Assembly (NCBI GenBank): GCA_031279525.1
Contig: JAITIH010000176.1
Coordinates: 1-6,203 of the forward strand
Direction of reading: 5' to 3'
DNA length: 6,203 bases
Source: Deltaproteobacteria bacterium
Lineage (GTDB): Bacteria > Desulfobacterota > Desulfarculia > Adiutricales > Adiutricaceae
Shown here: one piece after another, positions 4,460 to 6,203 of the stretch
How positions within the stretch are numbered: the stretch's first letter is position 1
How the letters are laid out: the number at the start of each line of letters is the position of its first letter
The notes under the pieces: model-generated
What the model was told of the DNA's origin: nothing
Databases searched by the model: none
The model's input: the letters and a program-made list of their open reading frames with translations, nothing else
Position numbers and translations under genes: made by a program

Positions 4460-6203
4460 CTAAAACCGCCAAGCCAGACCCAGGCGAAAATGGGCCGGCG
4501 GGCCGTATAAGCCGTCGGAATAAAGCCAGTCGCGATTTAAAGCGTTCTCTAAACTAAATGAAAGGCTAAACTGGCCCAAGTCCCACTCGGCCCGGATTCC
4601 ATAAAGGGCGTAGCCTGGGATGTTGGAGGTGTTATTTCGGTCCTCCCAGGCCCGGGAGCGGTAGTCGACTTTCAAGATGGCCGAAAATCCGGCGGTCGGC
4701 CGAAAGGCCAGCTCCGAGGAGCCGGACAGCCTGGAGCGGCCGGGCAGGGTTTTGTTCAGCTCTAAGTCTTTGGCCCGGGCGTAAGTCAGGTTGGCCTTTA
4801 AGGCCAGAAACTTCGCTATTTCCCAGTCCAATCCCAAATCCCCGCCTTCCACGACCACCCGGCCTAAGTTTTTGTACTGGCCGACCCCGGAGTTGGCCGG
4901 CCGGTCGTAGGTGATCCGGCCTTTAAGGCGGTTATGGAAAAGGTTCAGCCGAACCGAGAGTCTTTGGCTAAACTTATAGGTCCCAGACAGGCCGTAATTG
5001 TCGGCGATCTCTAGGTCTAAGCCAGGGTTGGGCTCGGTTGAGCTGGAGCGGTTGTAGCGCTGCTGGTAAGAGGGCGCGTTGGCCGCCCGGCCGTACTTAA
5101 GGCCTAAGGTTAAGGGCCCCTTAGCGTAGGCTAAGCTCGCCTCGGGGTTTAGGTTGTTTTTGAAGGCCGAGTTGTAGTCGAACCTCGCCCCCACTGAGAC
5201 CGAAAGCCCCGCGATAGGCGTTTTGGCCTCGGCCCGAAAGAAGGCGTGCAGGGAATGCTCGCTCTTTTGGCCAAAGTCCGAGCTCTCGGCCCAGCCCTTT
5301 TTCCCGCCCCCGCCTAAGGTCAGGTCAAGCCAGCCGGTCGGCTTTAAGGCCACGGAGAGGTCTTCTTTGGCCTCGGCCACCGTAAGGCTCTGGCTTAACC
5401 CGCGGCTAGGGTCGACGTTGGCCACCTGGCCCCTTTGGTAAGATAAGACGTTAGTTAAACGACGCCACTTGGTTTCCTGGCCTACCTGAAAAAGCTGGCT
5501 TCTTTTGCGAGCTTTAGGGGTGGGATAAGCCGGGTACCCAAATAGCCCCCTTTCGTCGTCGATGAGAGAGCCGGCCAAAGAGACGCTCCCCTCTTCTAAG
5601 CGGCGAGAGATTTTTAGGCTCCCCCGATAAATCAGCTTGTCCTCGTTGGGCCAGTAGCCGCCGTGCTCCTCCCGGCCGGCCTGGGCCGCGATCCCCCAAG
5701 GGCCGGAGGCGACCGCCAGATCGGCCTCGGCCCGAAATAAGCCATAGTCTCCGCCATAGAGCTTAAGGCCGCCGGAGAGCTTGTCGGCTGATTTAGAAGT
5801 CAGCAAAACCACCCCGGCCGAGGCGTCCTGGCCGTAGATCAGGCCCCCGGCGTCCAGAATTATCTCGACCCGCGCAAGGCTCTCCGGGGACAGATGGTCC
5901 CAGGCCACGGCGTTAAAACCCGAGGAAGGGTCGGTGATGGAGGCCCCGTCCAGAAAAACCTTGACCTTATACGACCCATGGATGGAGACCGAGGAGGTCG
6001 AGGCCGAGACCCCGGGAACCCGGTTTAACAGCTCAAAAACCCGCGCGACCTTGGCCGCCTCAATCTCCGCGGCCTCAATGACCACCCGGCCCGCGTCGGC
6101 GCCGCCGGCCGCGGCCGGCCAAGCCAAAAAACCAACGATAATTAGGGCCAGGGCCGCTAGAGCCCAGACCGCCTGGAACCGGGCTAACCGGGCCAGGGCG
6201 GCC
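4460..6203 (-). CDS. TonB-dependent outer-membrane receptor, 5' end beyond window
   Basis: The stop TAG is at 4460-4462. The frame is open to the right edge with no ATG, so the true start lies outside. A TTG at 6127 could be called as the start but sits inside the signal peptide: upstream of it, in frame, come an Arg-containing segment, a hydrophobic core (VWALAALALIIVGFLAW) and a likely cleavage site after PAAA near 6110. Next come RVVIEA, a possible TonB box, and a compact plug (~5790-6060) with LLNRVPGV, VFLDG, a PESLARVEII segment and IYGQDASAGVVLLTS, the counterpart of the usual YG..A.GGVI.I.T signature. The rest is a beta-barrel of alternating amphipathic strands ending LGLAWRF, with the terminal Phe used for outer-membrane assembly. 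The length of about 580 residues is close to BtuB and short for siderophore receptors. It imports a scarce ligand using TonB energy. The substrate is not readable; cobalamin or haem is suggested by the CobN-like gene 650 bp downstream on the same strand. Confidence 0.93.
   Translation of the reverse strand, partial: AALARLARFQAVWALAALALIIVGFLAWPAAAGGADAGRVVIEAAEIEAAKVARVFELLNRVPGVSASTSSVSIHGSYKVKVFLDGASITDPSSGFNAVAWDHLSPESLARVEIILDAGGLIYGQDASAGVVLLTSKSADKLSGGLKLYGGDYGLFRAEADLAVASGPWGIAAQAGREEHGGYWPNEDKLIYRGSLKISRRLEEGSVSLAGSLIDDERGLFGYPAYPTPKARKRSQLFQVGQETKWRRLTNVLSYQRGQVANVDPSRGLSQSLTVAEAKEDLSVALKPTGWLDLTLGGGGKKGWAESSDFGQKSEHSLHAFFRAEAKTPIAGLSVSVGARFDYNSAFKNNLNPEASLAYAKGPLTLGLKYGRAANAPSYQQRYNRSSSTEPNPGLDLEIADNYGLSGTYKFSQRLSVRLNLFHNRLKGRITYDRPANSGVGQYKNLGRVVVEGGDLGLDWEIAKFLALKANLTYARAKDLELNKTLPGRSRLSGSSELAFRPTAGFSAILKVDYRSRAWEDRNNTSNIPGYALYGIRAEWDLGQFSLSFSLENALNRDWLYSDGLYGPPAHFRLGLAWRF

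Noticed and set aside
5514..5699. Minus-strand 61-residue ORF inside the receptor gene
   Set aside because: It lies in another frame within the barrel coding region and has shadow-like composition.

Overview
The window holds two large genes, both on the minus strand, separated by about 650 bp of structured repeats. Both genes are cut by the window edges. Base composition is high in G+C, and the tetranucleotide GGCC recurs throughout, largely because alanine is mostly encoded GCC. The outer-membrane TonB-dependent receptor, with a signal peptide and a terminal Phe, shows a Gram-negative (diderm) bacterium. The lineage cannot be fixed from the sequence. An anaerobe would fit the type of CobN-like protein present, but that is inference.

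Layout from right to left, which is the direction of transcription. (1) 6203-4460: a TonB-dependent outer-membrane receptor. Its start codon lies beyond the right edge; the frame stays open through a signal peptide, and the protein ends in the usual ...RF. (2) 4459-3810: no gene, but an array of direct repeats with an exact 161-bp period, marked by six copies of a ~20-bp palindromic sequence. The array is interrupted by a 109-bp, MITE-like, snap-back element that appears to be flanked by a 6-bp target duplication. (3) 3809-1: a CobN / magnesium-chelatase-H family protein. 1269 codons lie in the window and the C-terminal tail runs off the left edge. It contains an unusual 41-residue Gly-X linker and a CX4CX4C cysteine motif.

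A receptor followed by a CobN-like protein resembles the HmuR-HmuS order of haem-uptake loci in Bacteroidota. It also resembles loci where B12 receptors sit beside CobN-type proteins. The likely theme is uptake of a tetrapyrrole or its metal at the outer membrane, followed by metal insertion into, or removal from, the ring. No chelatase I/D partner genes, ABC transporter or haemophore is visible here to settle which.
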